NCBI GenBank assembly: GCA_042088665.1
Contig: JBELMB010000023.1
Location: 1-45,097, forward strand
From: JBELMB01 sp042088665
Lineage (GTDB): Bacteria > Pseudomonadota > Alphaproteobacteria > Rhodobacterales > Rhodobacteraceae
Direction: 5' to 3'
DNA: 45,097 bases
Shown: positions 18,075-25,507 of the stretch, piece after piece
Layout: each line of letters starts with the position of its first letter
Numbering within the stretch: position 1 is the stretch's first letter
Notes under the pieces: generated by a model
What the model saw: the letters and a program-made list of their open reading frames with translations, nothing else
What the model was told of the DNA's origin: nothing
Database searches by the model: none
Position numbers and translations under genes: made by a program

Positions 18075-19523
18075 ATGCAAATGCCAGACCCGGATCCCGC
18101 CATTCTTGCGCGCAAGGCCCGCATCGTCGCGCGGCTGCAGGCGGCGCTTCCTGCGCATACCGTCATCCATGAAGCGGCCGAGACACTGGCCTATGAATGT
18201 GACGCCTTGACGGCCTATCGCTGCCCCCCTCTTGCCGTGGTGCTGCCCACCACCACCGAAGAGGTCGCCGCCGCGCTGAAGGTCTGCCACGAGGAAGGTG
18301 TCCCCGTGGTGCCGCGCGGGTCCGGGACATCGCTTGCCGGTGGGGCACTGCCCACGGCGGACAGCGTGATCCTCGGCGTGGCGCGGATGAACGACGTGCT
18401 GGAGACGGACTACGAGAACCGCTTTGTGCGGGTCCAGACCGGGCGCACGAACCTCTCCGTGACAGGTGCCGTCGAAGAAGAGGATTTCTTTTACGCGCCC
18501 GACCCCTCGAGCCAGCTGGCCTGCGCAATCGCGGGCAACATCGCGATGAACTCAGGCGGGGCGCATTGCCTGAAATACGGCGTGACCACCAACAACCTGA
18601 TGGGTGTCAAGCTGGTGCAGATGGATGGCACCGTGCTGGAGATCGGCGGCGCGCATCTGGATGCGGCGGGCTACGATCTCTTGGGGTTGATCTGCGGCTC
18701 CGAGGGGCAGTTGGGCGTGGTGACCGAAGCCACCCTGCGCATCCTGCGCAAGCCGGAGGGCGCGCGGCCGGTCCTGATGGGCTTTGACAGCAACGAAGTG
18801 GCCGGAGCCTGCGTGTCAGACATCATCAAGGCGGGCCTCTTGCCGGTGGCCATCGAGTTCATGGACCGGCCCTGCATTCGCGCCACCGAGGATTTTGCCA
18901 AGGCGGGCTACCCCGATTGCGAGGCGCTTTTGATCATCGAGGTCGAGGGGTCTGACGCAGAGATCGACGAGCAGCTTGGCCTGATCCTGCAGATTGCCCG
19001 GCGCCACAACCCGGTGGAACTGCGCGAGGCGCAGAGCGAGGACGAGGCAAAGCGCATCTGGCTTGGCCGTAAATCAGCCTTCGGCGCCATGGGAAACATC
19101 AACGATTACATGTGTCTGGACGGCACCATCCCGGTGTCGGAACTGCCCTATGTGCTGGGCCGGATCAGCGAGATGAGCAAGGAATACGGGTTGGACGTGG
19201 CGAATGTGTTCCATGCCGGCGACGGCAACATGCACCCGCTGATCCTGTTTGATGCCAACAAACCCGGCGATCTTGAAACCTGCGAGGCCTTTGGTGCGGA
19301 GATCCTGAAGCTATGTGTCGATGTGGGTGGCTGCCTGACCGGAGAGCACGGCGTGGGCATCGAGAAGCGTGACCTGATGGGCCACCAATACGCGCCTGCG
19401 GATATGGAAGCGCAGATGGTGGTGAAGGACGTCTTTGACCCGCAATGGTTGCTGAACCCGGCGAAGGTCTTTCCGCTGAGTGTTTCGGCACCACGGCGCC
19501 AGGCGCCCCTTGCGGCGGAGTAG
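18075..19523 (+). CDS. glcD: glycolate oxidase subunit GlcD
   Basis: A 482-residue FAD-linked subunit of glycolate oxidase, which oxidises glycolate to glyoxylate and passes electrons to the membrane quinone pool. The FAD-binding domain (about residues 50-190) has VVPRGSGTSLAGGALPT and DPSSQLACAIAGNIAMNSGG. The C-terminal oxidase domain carries NVFHAGDGNMHPLIL and GEHGVGIEKRDLM. Length and motifs match GlcD closely. The ATG at 18075 has GGAGGA 8 nt upstream. It is the first gene of the glc operon and lies behind a palindromic operator candidate. No glcC regulator gene is found in the window. Confidence 0.95.
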   Translation: MQMPDPDPAILARKARIVARLQAALPAHTVIHEAAETLAYECDALTAYRCPPLAVVLPTTTEEVAAALKVCHEEGVPVVPRGSGTSLAGGALPTADSVILGVARMNDVLETDYENRFVRVQTGRTNLSVTGAVEEEDFFYAPDPSSQLACAIAGNIAMNSGGAHCLKYGVTTNNLMGVKLVQMDGTVLEIGGAHLDAAGYDLLGLICGSEGQLGVVTEATLRILRKPEGARPVLMGFDSNEVAGACVSDIIKAGLLPVAIEFMDRPCIRATEDFAKAGYPDCEALLIIEVEGSDAEIDEQLGLILQIARRHNPVELREAQSEDEAKRIWLGRKSAFGAMGNINDYMCLDGTIPVSELPYVLGRISEMSKEYGLDVANVFHAGDGNMHPLILFDANKPGDLETCEAFGAEILKLCVDVGGCLTGEHGVGIEKRDLMGHQYAPADMEAQMVVKDVFDPQWLLNPAKVFPLSVSAPRRQAPLAAE

Positions 19524-19542
19524 GCCCCATGTGCCGTTCAGT

Positions 19543-19564
19543 GAGTATTTTTGAAACAGAGAAG
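19543..19564 (+). repeat. dispersed intergenic repeat, copy A
   Basis: GAGTATTTTTGAAACAGAG followed by AAG, lying between glcD and glcE 20 nt after the glcD stop. It differs by one base in 22 from the reverse complement of the copy at 24829-24850 and is closely related to the sequence at 39376-39397. The glcE ribosome binding site starts just after it. Confidence 0.7.
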
Positions 19565-19578
19565 CAGGGAGCGGGGCG

Positions 19579-20706
19579 ATGAGACCTCAGACCGAGGCCG
19601 AACTGGCGCAGATCGTGAAGGATGCAAGCGGCCCCCTGCGGATCCGCGGCGGCGGGACGCGCGGCTTTGGCCTGTCGGGCGCTGGCGAGGTGCTGGAGAC
19701 GGGCGCGCTGACAGGTGTCACGCTTTATGAGCCGGGGGCGCTGACCATGGTCGTGAAAGCGGGCACTCCGTTGGTCGAGATCGAGGCGGCGCTGGACAAC
19801 GAGGGGCAGCGCATCGCCTTTGAGCCGATGGACCATCGCGGCCTTTTGGGCACGGAGGGCACGCCGACCATTGGCGGCGTGGTGGCGGGCAATGTGTCCG
19901 GTCCGCGCCGCATACAGGCGGGGGCCTGCCGGGATTTCATGCTGGGACTTCGGTTTGTGGATGGCAGGGGCGAGGTGATCAAGAACGGTGGCCGCGTGAT
20001 GAAGAACGTCACCGGCTATGATCTGGTGAAACTCTTGACCGGGTCATGGGGTACACTGGGCGTGCTGACCGAAGTCAGTCTGAAAGTACTGCCCAAGCCG
20101 GACACGCAGGCCTGTGTGATGATCGACCACCTTGATGTGCCGCAGGCGGTGGCCGCCATGGCCCGCGCCTTGGGAGCGCCCTACGAGGTCACCGGCGCGG
20201 CGCATGTGCCGGATGGACCCGAGGGATATCCCGTCACGATGCTGCGGATCGAAGGGTTTGCCGGGTCGGTGGCCTATCGGGCCAAGCAGCTTGGGGCGCT
20301 TTTTTCGGATCTTGCGGTCCGGGTGGAACAAGACGGCGCACGCGTTGCAGACAGCTGGTCCGGGGTGCGCGATGTCGCTGTCATGCACGGACAGCCCGGC
20401 GACGTCTGGCGCCTGTCATGCAAGCCCGGCGATGCCCCCGATCTGGTGGCGCGCATGCATGCCAGCCAGGTCCTCTTGGATTGGGGTGGCGGCCTGATCT
20501 GGGCGCGGGTGCCGGCGGGCACCAACCTGCGCGCGCGGCTTGGGTCCTTTGACGGCTATGCCACCCGCGTGAAGGGCACCGCGACCGGTGCAGCCGCTGG
20601 CCCCGTCTTTCAGCCGCTCGCCGCACCGCTGGACCAGTTGAGCGCCGGATTGCGCGCGCGATTCGACCCGCAAAACCGCCTGAACCCGGGCCTGATGACC
20701 GCATGA
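19579..20706 (+). CDS. glcE: glycolate oxidase FAD-binding subunit GlcE
   Basis: A 375-residue second FAD-binding subunit. It has RIRGGGTRGFGLSGAG near residue 17, TIGGVVAGNVSGPRR near residue 97 and GGRVMKNVTGYDLVKLLTGS near residue 136, all typical of GlcE; it lacks the C-terminal oxidase domain of GlcD. It works with GlcD and GlcF in the membrane-associated complex. The start at 19579 has GGAGCGGGG upstream. Its TGA overlaps the start of the next small membrane gene (ATGA). Confidence 0.94.
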   Translation: MRPQTEAELAQIVKDASGPLRIRGGGTRGFGLSGAGEVLETGALTGVTLYEPGALTMVVKAGTPLVEIEAALDNEGQRIAFEPMDHRGLLGTEGTPTIGGVVAGNVSGPRRIQAGACRDFMLGLRFVDGRGEVIKNGGRVMKNVTGYDLVKLLTGSWGTLGVLTEVSLKVLPKPDTQACVMIDHLDVPQAVAAMARALGAPYEVTGAAHVPDGPEGYPVTMLRIEGFAGSVAYRAKQLGALFSDLAVRVEQDGARVADSWSGVRDVAVMHGQPGDVWRLSCKPGDAPDLVARMHASQVLLDWGGGLIWARVPAGTNLRARLGSFDGYATRVKGTATGAAAGPVFQPLAAPLDQLSAGLRARFDPQNRLNPGLMTA

Positions 20707-21050
20707 GCCAAGCCGCGCTGATCGCCTTTTTCGTGAGCTTTGTCGGCGGGCCCTTGCTTTGCGTGGCCTTGTTGCGCGTGCCGGGGACGGTGATCCTGCT
20801 GCTGACGCTGGCGGCAGGTGTCGTGGCAACGATGAGCGCGGCGCTCTGGCTCGAAGCCGGCAATCCGCTGACCTCCCTGACGCTGATGTGGCTGGGTTGG
20901 GTGTTGGCAGTTGCCATGGTCGCCCACGCCCTGCGCCGCCGCTCCCCTCGCCGCTTGCACCGCTGGATCACCGTGATCGCGGTTCTGGCGACCCCCTTGC
21001 CCTGGTTCGGTCTGGCGACAGCCCGGCTGATGACCCAACTTCCCGGATGA
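20703..21050 (+). CDS. 115-aa four-helix membrane protein inside glc operon
   Basis: A small, very hydrophobic protein with about four transmembrane segments (residues 4-24, 27-49, 53-77 and 85-107) and a short RRRSPRRLHR basic loop between the third and fourth. I do not recognise a named family. It starts inside the glcE stop (ATGA) and ends 4 nt before glcF, so it is made together with the glycolate oxidase subunits. GlcDEF have no obvious membrane anchor, so a role as anchor or assembly factor is a reasonable guess, but nothing in the sequence proves it. Confidence 0.85.
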   Translation: MSQAALIAFFVSFVGGPLLCVALLRVPGTVILLLTLAAGVVATMSAALWLEAGNPLTSLTLMWLGWVLAVAMVAHALRRRSPRRLHRWITVIAVLATPLPWFGLATARLMTQLPG

Positions 21051-21054
21051 TCTG

Positions 21055-22344
21055 ATGCAAACGACCTTTACCGAAGACCAGTTGAAAGAGCCGGGCACCG
21101 CGCGCGCCAATGAAATCCTGCGCACCTGTGTGCACTGTGGGTTCTGCACGGCCACCTGTCCCACCTACCAGGTGCTTGGGGATGAGCTGGACAGCCCGAG
21201 GGGCCGCATCTACCTGATCAAGGACATGCTGGAAAATGCCCGCACGCCAGACGAAAAGACCGTCAAGCACGTGGACCGTTGCCTGAGCTGCCTCGCCTGC
21301 ATGACCACCTGCCCCTCGGGGGTGCACTACATGCACCTCGTCGATCACGCCCGCGAGTATATCGAAAAGACCTATGATCGCCCATGGCAGGACCGCGCGC
21401 TGCGCTGGATGCTGGCGCGGATCCTGCCCTATCCGATGCGCTTTCGCGTGGCGCTTTTGCTGGCAAAGATCGGCAAGCCATTCCGGCGCCTTGTTCCTGA
21501 TGCCCGCCTGCGCGCCATGCTGGATATGGCGCCAAAGACCATCCCCCCGGTCAGCCGCAACGACGATCCGCAAAGCTTTGCCCCGACGGGCGCCCGCAAG
21601 ATGCGCGTGGCGCTGATGACCGGCTGCGCGCAGAAGGCGCTGAACACGGACATCAACGATGCCACGATCCGCCTGTTGACGCGTTTGGGCTGCGAAGTTG
21701 TCGTGGCCGAAGGCGCAGGCTGCTGCGGGGCGCTGACGCACCACATGGGCAAGACAGAGGAAAGCCACGGCACCGCCGCCCGCAACATTCGCGCCTGGAC
21801 GCGCGAGATGGATGGCGCCGGGCTGGACGCCATCGTGATTAACACCTCCGGCTGCGGAACGACGGTCAAGGACTACGGCCACATGTTCCGCACCACCGAG
21901 CTGGCCGATCAGGCCGCGCGCGTGGCAGGGATCGCCATGGATGTCAGCGAAGTGCTGAGCAAGCTGGACATCCCCGCAGGCCCCCCAAAGGAGCTGCGCG
22001 TGGCCTACCACGCCGCCTGCTCCCTGCAACACGGCCAACAGATCAAGACCGCCCCCAAGGCTCTGCTGAAGAAGGCCGGTTTCGACGTGGTGGAACCGGC
22101 GGACAGCCATCTGTGCTGCGGATCCGCCGGAACCTACAACCTGATGCAGCCCGAAATCTCGCAGCAGCTGAAGGCACGCAAGGTCCGCACGTTGGAAGCT
22201 AGAAAACCGGATGTGATTGCCGCGGGCAACATCGGCTGCATGATGCAGATTGGTGGCGGCACAGAGGTGCCCGTGGTGCACTCGGTGGAGCTTCTGGATT
22301 GGGCGACCGGAGGCCCCAAGCCGCGCGCTCTTGCAACACCCTGA
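21055..22344 (+). CDS. glcF: glycolate oxidase iron-sulfur subunit GlcF
   Basis: A 429-residue electron-transfer subunit. Two [4Fe-4S] motifs stand in the N-terminal third: CVHCGFCTATCP (near residue 23) and CLSCLACMTTCP (near residue 75). Two CCG cysteine-rich domains follow, one around GAGCCGALTHHMGK and the other around SHLCCGSAGTYNLMQP. It carries electrons from GlcD/GlcE flavin to the quinone pool. The gene completes the glc operon. The malate synthase gene glcB, often nearby, is not seen here. Length is normal for the family. Confidence 0.95.
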   Translation: MQTTFTEDQLKEPGTARANEILRTCVHCGFCTATCPTYQVLGDELDSPRGRIYLIKDMLENARTPDEKTVKHVDRCLSCLACMTTCPSGVHYMHLVDHAREYIEKTYDRPWQDRALRWMLARILPYPMRFRVALLLAKIGKPFRRLVPDARLRAMLDMAPKTIPPVSRNDDPQSFAPTGARKMRVALMTGCAQKALNTDINDATIRLLTRLGCEVVVAEGAGCCGALTHHMGKTEESHGTAARNIRAWTREMDGAGLDAIVINTSGCGTTVKDYGHMFRTTELADQAARVAGIAMDVSEVLSKLDIPAGPPKELRVAYHAACSLQHGQQIKTAPKALLKKAGFDVVEPADSHLCCGSAGTYNLMQPEISQQLKARKVRTLEARKPDVIAAGNIGCMMQIGGGTEVPVVHSVELLDWATGGPKPRALATP

Positions 22345-22348
22345 GCCA

Positions 22349-22363
22349 TTAACCCTTTGTTAA
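22349..22363 (+). promoter_or_regulatory. CtrA-type site TTAA-N7-TTAA
   Basis: TTAACCCTTTGTTAA matches the full consensus of the alphaproteobacterial cell-cycle/motility regulator CtrA. It lies 5 nt after the glcF stop and about 110 bp before the first protease gene, so any regulated gene is the protease pair. TTAACC words are common in AT-poor intergenic regions of this group, so chance or another function is possible. Confidence 0.45.
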
Positions 22364-22475
22364 CCAATTCAGTTCTGGGGTGGAGATCGGCAAGATCCCG
22401 CCTCGGAACGCGACCTTGCCGCATTTCTGCCCCAAACTCTTGGTAAACACGCGCTGAACGACCACGGGGATACCC

Positions 22476-23270
22476 TTGCGCGGCATCGCGATTTCATTGC
22501 TCATGATCTTTACGGCTTCTGTCGCTGCGGCGCAGGGGCTGTTTTCCATGGAAAGCACCCAAGGCACCCGCCAATGGGAAGGCGTGGGCCGTCTCGAAAT
22601 CTCCGGCGAGGCGTTTTGCACCGGTGCCCTCATCGCGCCAAGGCTGGTTTTGACCGCCGCGCATTGCCTGTTCGATGCGCGCACCGGAGCGCAGGTGCCG
22701 GTCACGGAAATCCAGTTTCTCGCCGGATGGCGCAATGGGCGGGCGGCGGCCTATCGGCGCATACGCAAGGCCGTGACGCATCCGCTCTACAGTTACGAAG
22801 GCGCCGCAGACGCCGCCCGGGTCCGTCACGATCTGGCGCTGATCGAATTGCAGCACCCGATCCGCAACACCACAATCGCGCCTTTTGCCACCGACGCCCA
22901 GCCAGAAACCGGCGCCCAGGTTGGCGTCGTTTCCTATGCGCACAACCGCTCGGAGGCACCCGCGATGCAGGATCTCTGCACGGTCATGGCACGCCAGCAG
23001 GGCATGCTGGTCCTGTCCTGCGCGGTGGATTTTGGCGCGTCCGGATCACCGGTGTTCCGCTTTGACAAGGCGGGCGCGCCGCGGATCGTCTCCGTGGTCT
23101 CTGCCAAGGCAGAGGCGGACGGGAAACCCGTGTCCCTCGCCACGGATCTGCTGGCACCGCTGACAGAACTGCGTGGCGCGCTGGCCCTCGCACAGGACGC
23201 CGGGGCAGGGCTGGAGCGCATGACAGCGGGCAGCAGACGCAACACAGGTGCCAAATTCATCCGGCCCTGA
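22476..23270 (+). CDS. secreted trypsin-like serine protease 1
   Basis: A 264-residue S1-family protease. Residues 1-19 (RGIAISLLMIFTASVAAA) form a signal peptide with cleavage before Q20. The catalytic triad is visible: histidine in LTAAHC, aspartate in HDLALIEL and serine in GASGSPVF. The start is a TTG at 22476 with GGGG 7 nt upstream; this gives a proper basic-hydrophobic signal peptide, and the next in-frame ATG would cut it. The C terminus ends TGAKFIRP, shared with the next gene. The two proteases are tandem paralogues, both probably exported to the periplasm or medium. Substrate is unknown. Confidence 0.86.
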   Translation: MRGIAISLLMIFTASVAAAQGLFSMESTQGTRQWEGVGRLEISGEAFCTGALIAPRLVLTAAHCLFDARTGAQVPVTEIQFLAGWRNGRAAAYRRIRKAVTHPLYSYEGAADAARVRHDLALIELQHPIRNTTIAPFATDAQPETGAQVGVVSYAHNRSEAPAMQDLCTVMARQQGMLVLSCAVDFGASGSPVFRFDKAGAPRIVSVVSAKAEADGKPVSLATDLLAPLTELRGALALAQDAGAGLERMTAGSRRNTGAKFIRP

Positions 23271-23284
23271 AATATCTGGCCACC

Positions 23285-24094
23285 ATGGTCATCTGCGTGC
23301 TGGCTCAAACGCTGGCCCAGATGGCCGCGGCGCAAGAAACCACCTTTGACCAGATGGATCGTCCCGACCGGCTGATCGGCTGGGAGGCCGTGGGCCGTGT
23401 AGACACCCATGACGGGTTTTGCACCGGCACGCTGATTGCGCGCGACATCGTCCTGACCGCGGCGCATTGCCTCTTCGACACCGACGGCGCCCCTATCGAC
23501 GCCACGCAGATGCAATTCCGCGCGGGATACCACAACGGCGAAGCCATCGCCGAACGCGGCGTGCTGCGCTGGGTGGCTGCTGCCGGATATCGCGACCGTG
23601 GGGGCACTCAGTTGAACGCGGGCATGATCGCCAATGATGTCGCGCTCCTGCAGCTGGACGGCGCGATCTCTTCCAGCGCGGCGGACCCTTTTGCCTTGCT
23701 GGGACGCCTCTCCCCGGATGGTGACGTCAGCGTGGTGTCTTACGGCGAGGGCCGCGCCGATGTACTCTCCCGGGAACGCCGCTGTGCCGTGACAAATGCC
23801 TACAAGGAAGGCATCTTCGAACTTGATTGTGACGTCACCTTCGGCTCGTCTGGTGCCCCCGTTCTGGCCCGCGCTGGCGAAAGATTGCGCATCCTGTCGG
23901 TGATCTCTGCGATCGGCAACGACGAAGACGGCAAAAAACGCGCCTTTGGCATGACCCTGCCCAGCCATGTCGCTGTCCTCAAGTCTCGCCTCGCACGGGC
24001 GGCCAGCGGCACCACGACGGCCTCCGGCGCCCGGCGCCTTGGCGCGGGGGAACGGGCCGGCACCGGCGCCCGTTTCATCCGGCCAAAGAACTGA
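23285..24094 (+). CDS. secreted trypsin-like serine protease 2
   Basis: A 269-residue S1-family protease and paralogue of the gene before it. Triad: histidine in LTAAHC, aspartate in NDVALLQL, serine in GSSGAPVL. Its C terminus reads TGARFIRPKN, matching TGAKFIRP of protease 1. The first ATG is 23285, but this leaves a signal sequence without a basic residue (MVICVLAQTLAQMAAAQ). An in-frame CTG at 23267, overlapping the previous stop as CTGA, would give MKYLATMVICVLAQ and a better signal peptide, so translation may really start there. I kept the ATG as the conservative start. Cotranscription with protease 1 is very likely. Confidence 0.85.
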   Translation: MVICVLAQTLAQMAAAQETTFDQMDRPDRLIGWEAVGRVDTHDGFCTGTLIARDIVLTAAHCLFDTDGAPIDATQMQFRAGYHNGEAIAERGVLRWVAAAGYRDRGGTQLNAGMIANDVALLQLDGAISSSAADPFALLGRLSPDGDVSVVSYGEGRADVLSRERRCAVTNAYKEGIFELDCDVTFGSSGAPVLARAGERLRILSVISAIGNDEDGKKRAFGMTLPSHVAVLKSRLARAASGTTTASGARRLGAGERAGTGARFIRPKN

Positions 24095-24144
24095 CACCAT
24101 CCGCCAAAGGCGCGCAGCAAGTCTGAAACAGGGCTCCAGCAGCC

Positions 24145-24177
24145 CTTGAAACCCACCCGGAGGCATACCACCTAACA
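24145..24177 (+). promoter_or_regulatory. candidate RpoH (sigma-32) promoter for hsp20
   Basis: CTTGAA (24145-24150) matches the heat-shock -35 box. CCTAACA (24171-24177) is a partial match to the alphaproteobacterial -10 consensus CYTATNT, but the 20-nt spacer is longer than usual. Transcription from it would begin near the first hairpin of the 5' UTR. Confidence 0.4.
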
Positions 24178-24179
24178 TC

Positions 24180-24264
24180 CTGTCAGGACGCCGGGTTCGG
24201 GTCCCGACAGAGGTTCGTCCCAAAAGGGAGAGCCACCCACAGGTATCGCTCAACGGAGGATTCC
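24180..24264 (+). promoter_or_regulatory. ROSE-like RNA thermometer in hsp20 5' UTR
   Basis: Three hairpins precede the start codon. The first (24180-24210) pairs CTGTC with GACAG and GGAC with GTCC. The second (24212-24233) pairs GGTT..CCC with GGG..AGCC around AAAA. The third hides the ribosome binding site: AUC and CU (24245-24250, with G24248 bulged) pair with AG and GAU of the GGAGGAU sequence (24257-24261) around a CAACGG loop. A UYGCU sequence pairing with AGGA through a bulged G is the signature of ROSE elements, which melt on heating and free the Shine-Dalgarno sequence of small heat-shock genes. Confidence 0.75.
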
Positions 24265-24738
24265 ATGCGACATTTTGATTTTGCCCCGCTCTACCGCGCC
24301 ACGGTCGGATTTGACCAATTGGCCGAAATGATGGACCGCGTCCTGTCCAACGACACGCCGCAGCCGGGCTATCCCCCCTACAACATCGAGAAGACGGCAG
24401 ATGATGCCTACCGCATCTCCATCGCCGTGGCCGGTTTCGCCGAGGGCGATCTCTCGGTCGAAGTAAAGGAACAAGCGCTGGTCGTCTCCGCGCGCAAGGC
24501 GGACGAGACTGCGGACAAGGCGTACCTGCACCGTGGCATCGCGACCCGGGCCTTTGAACGCCGCTTCCATCTGGCCGATCATGTCCGCGTCAGGGGCGCC
24601 GTGCACGAAAACGGCATGCTGCACATTGACCTCGCCCGCGAGATCCCCGAGGCGCTGAAACCGCGCCGGATCGCGATTGCAGGGCCGCAGGCGGTCAGTG
24701 TCGACAAGGACGTCGTCGACGCCGAAGCCCTGAACTAA
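24265..24738 (+). CDS. small heat-shock protein, Hsp20/IbpA type
   Basis: A 157-residue ATP-independent chaperone that binds unfolding proteins during heat stress. The alpha-crystallin domain covers about residues 36-135: YPPYNIEKTADDAYRISIAV, GFAEGDLSVEV, LHRGIATRAFERRFHLADHV and the HENGMLHIDLAREIPE end, as in IbpA-like class A proteins. It opens MRHFDFAPLYRATVGFDQL, the usual start. The ribosome binding site GGAGGA lies 4 nt upstream and is masked by a ROSE-like hairpin, so heat-induced translation is expected. A strong terminator follows at 24767. Confidence 0.95.
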   Translation: MRHFDFAPLYRATVGFDQLAEMMDRVLSNDTPQPGYPPYNIEKTADDAYRISIAVAGFAEGDLSVEVKEQALVVSARKADETADKAYLHRGIATRAFERRFHLADHVRVRGAVHENGMLHIDLAREIPEALKPRRIAIAGPQAVSVDKDVVDAEALN

Positions 24739-24766
24739 GGGCCCTTCCTTCCGTCTCTCCCGGACT

Positions 24767-24793
24767 GGGCGCGGCACCGACCGCGCCCTTTTT
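24767..24793 (+). terminator. intrinsic terminator after hsp20
   Basis: GGGCGCGG pairs perfectly with CCGCGCCC around CACCGA, followed directly by TTTTT. This is the clearest Rho-independent terminator of the window. Confidence 0.9.
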
Positions 24794-24828
24794 CGTGCCC
24801 CCCTTCTTTCGTACCGCGCCTCTTCCGG

Positions 24829-24890
24829 CTTCTTTGTTTCAAAAATACTCCGGGGTGAATGGACCGCAGGTCCAGAGGGGCAGCGCCCCT
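24829..24890 (-). repeat. dispersed intergenic repeat, copy B, with two hairpins
   Basis: The core (24829-24850) on the minus strand reads GAGTATTTTTGAAACAAAG followed by AAG, one base different from copy A at 19543. Two perfect hairpins follow: TGGACC/GGTCCA around GCA (24860-24874) and AGGGGC/GCCCCT around AGC (24876-24890). The unit lies between the hsp20 terminator and the ECF sigma gene. Confidence 0.65.
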
Positions 24891-24964
24891 CCTCCCTGCC
24901 CTTTGCGAAAAAAAACAGGTATGGTTTCCAAGGATTGCCCAACGGGCTGCGTCTCACTCACAAG

Positions 24965-25507
24965 ATGCGCATGGATGTAAGCCTAGAAACCCTGGCCCGC
25001 GCGGCCGCAGACGGTGACCGACAGGCCTTTGCCCTGCTGGTGGAGCGGGTCTACGACCGCGTCTTCGCCTATGCGGTGCGCCTGACCGGCAGCCGGACAG
25101 AGGCCGAAGACCTGGCACAGGACATCTGCACCGCCCTGCCCAAAAAACTCCAAAGCTTCCGTGGCGACGCTCTGCTCACCACATGGCTCTACCGCATCAC
25201 GGTGAACGCCGCCCGCGACAGCTTTCGCCGACAGGCCACCTATGCAAAAGCCACCGAAGGCTGGGGCGACTGGGAACTGGCGCGACAGGCCGCGAACGCA
25301 GAACACAAGGAACGTCTTGACTGGCTGACCGAAGCCATGGGCACGCTCTCCGTGGATCTGCGCGAAACTCTGGCCCTCGTGCTCGACGGCGTCAGTCATG
25401 CCCAGGCCGCAGACGTGCTCGACATTTCCGAAGGCACCGTCAGCTGGCGCGTCTCGGAGGCAAAGAAACGTCTCAAGGCCCTCAAGGCACAGGAGGTGGA
25501 CGGATGA
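24965..25507 (+). CDS. ECF-type sigma-70 family RNA polymerase sigma factor
   Basis: A 180-residue sigma factor. Region 2 (about residues 20-90) has FALLVERVYDRVFAYAVRLTG, the EAEDLAQDICTALPKKLQSF motif and TTWLYRITVNAARDSFRR. Region 4 (about 120-175) has LRETLALVLDGVSHAQAADVLDISEGTVSWRVSEAKKRLKAL, a standard helix-turn-helix. I chose the ATG at 24965; TTG at 24935 and ATG at 24971 are possible, and none has a strong ribosome binding site. The stop overlaps the next start (ATGA), so the membrane-anchored VWA protein behind it is made in step and sits where anti-sigma genes usually are. Its regulon is unknown. Confidence 0.9.
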   Translation: MRMDVSLETLARAAADGDRQAFALLVERVYDRVFAYAVRLTGSRTEAEDLAQDICTALPKKLQSFRGDALLTTWLYRITVNAARDSFRRQATYAKATEGWGDWELARQAANAEHKERLDWLTEAMGTLSVDLRETLALVLDGVSHAQAADVLDISEGTVSWRVSEAKKRLKALKAQEVDG

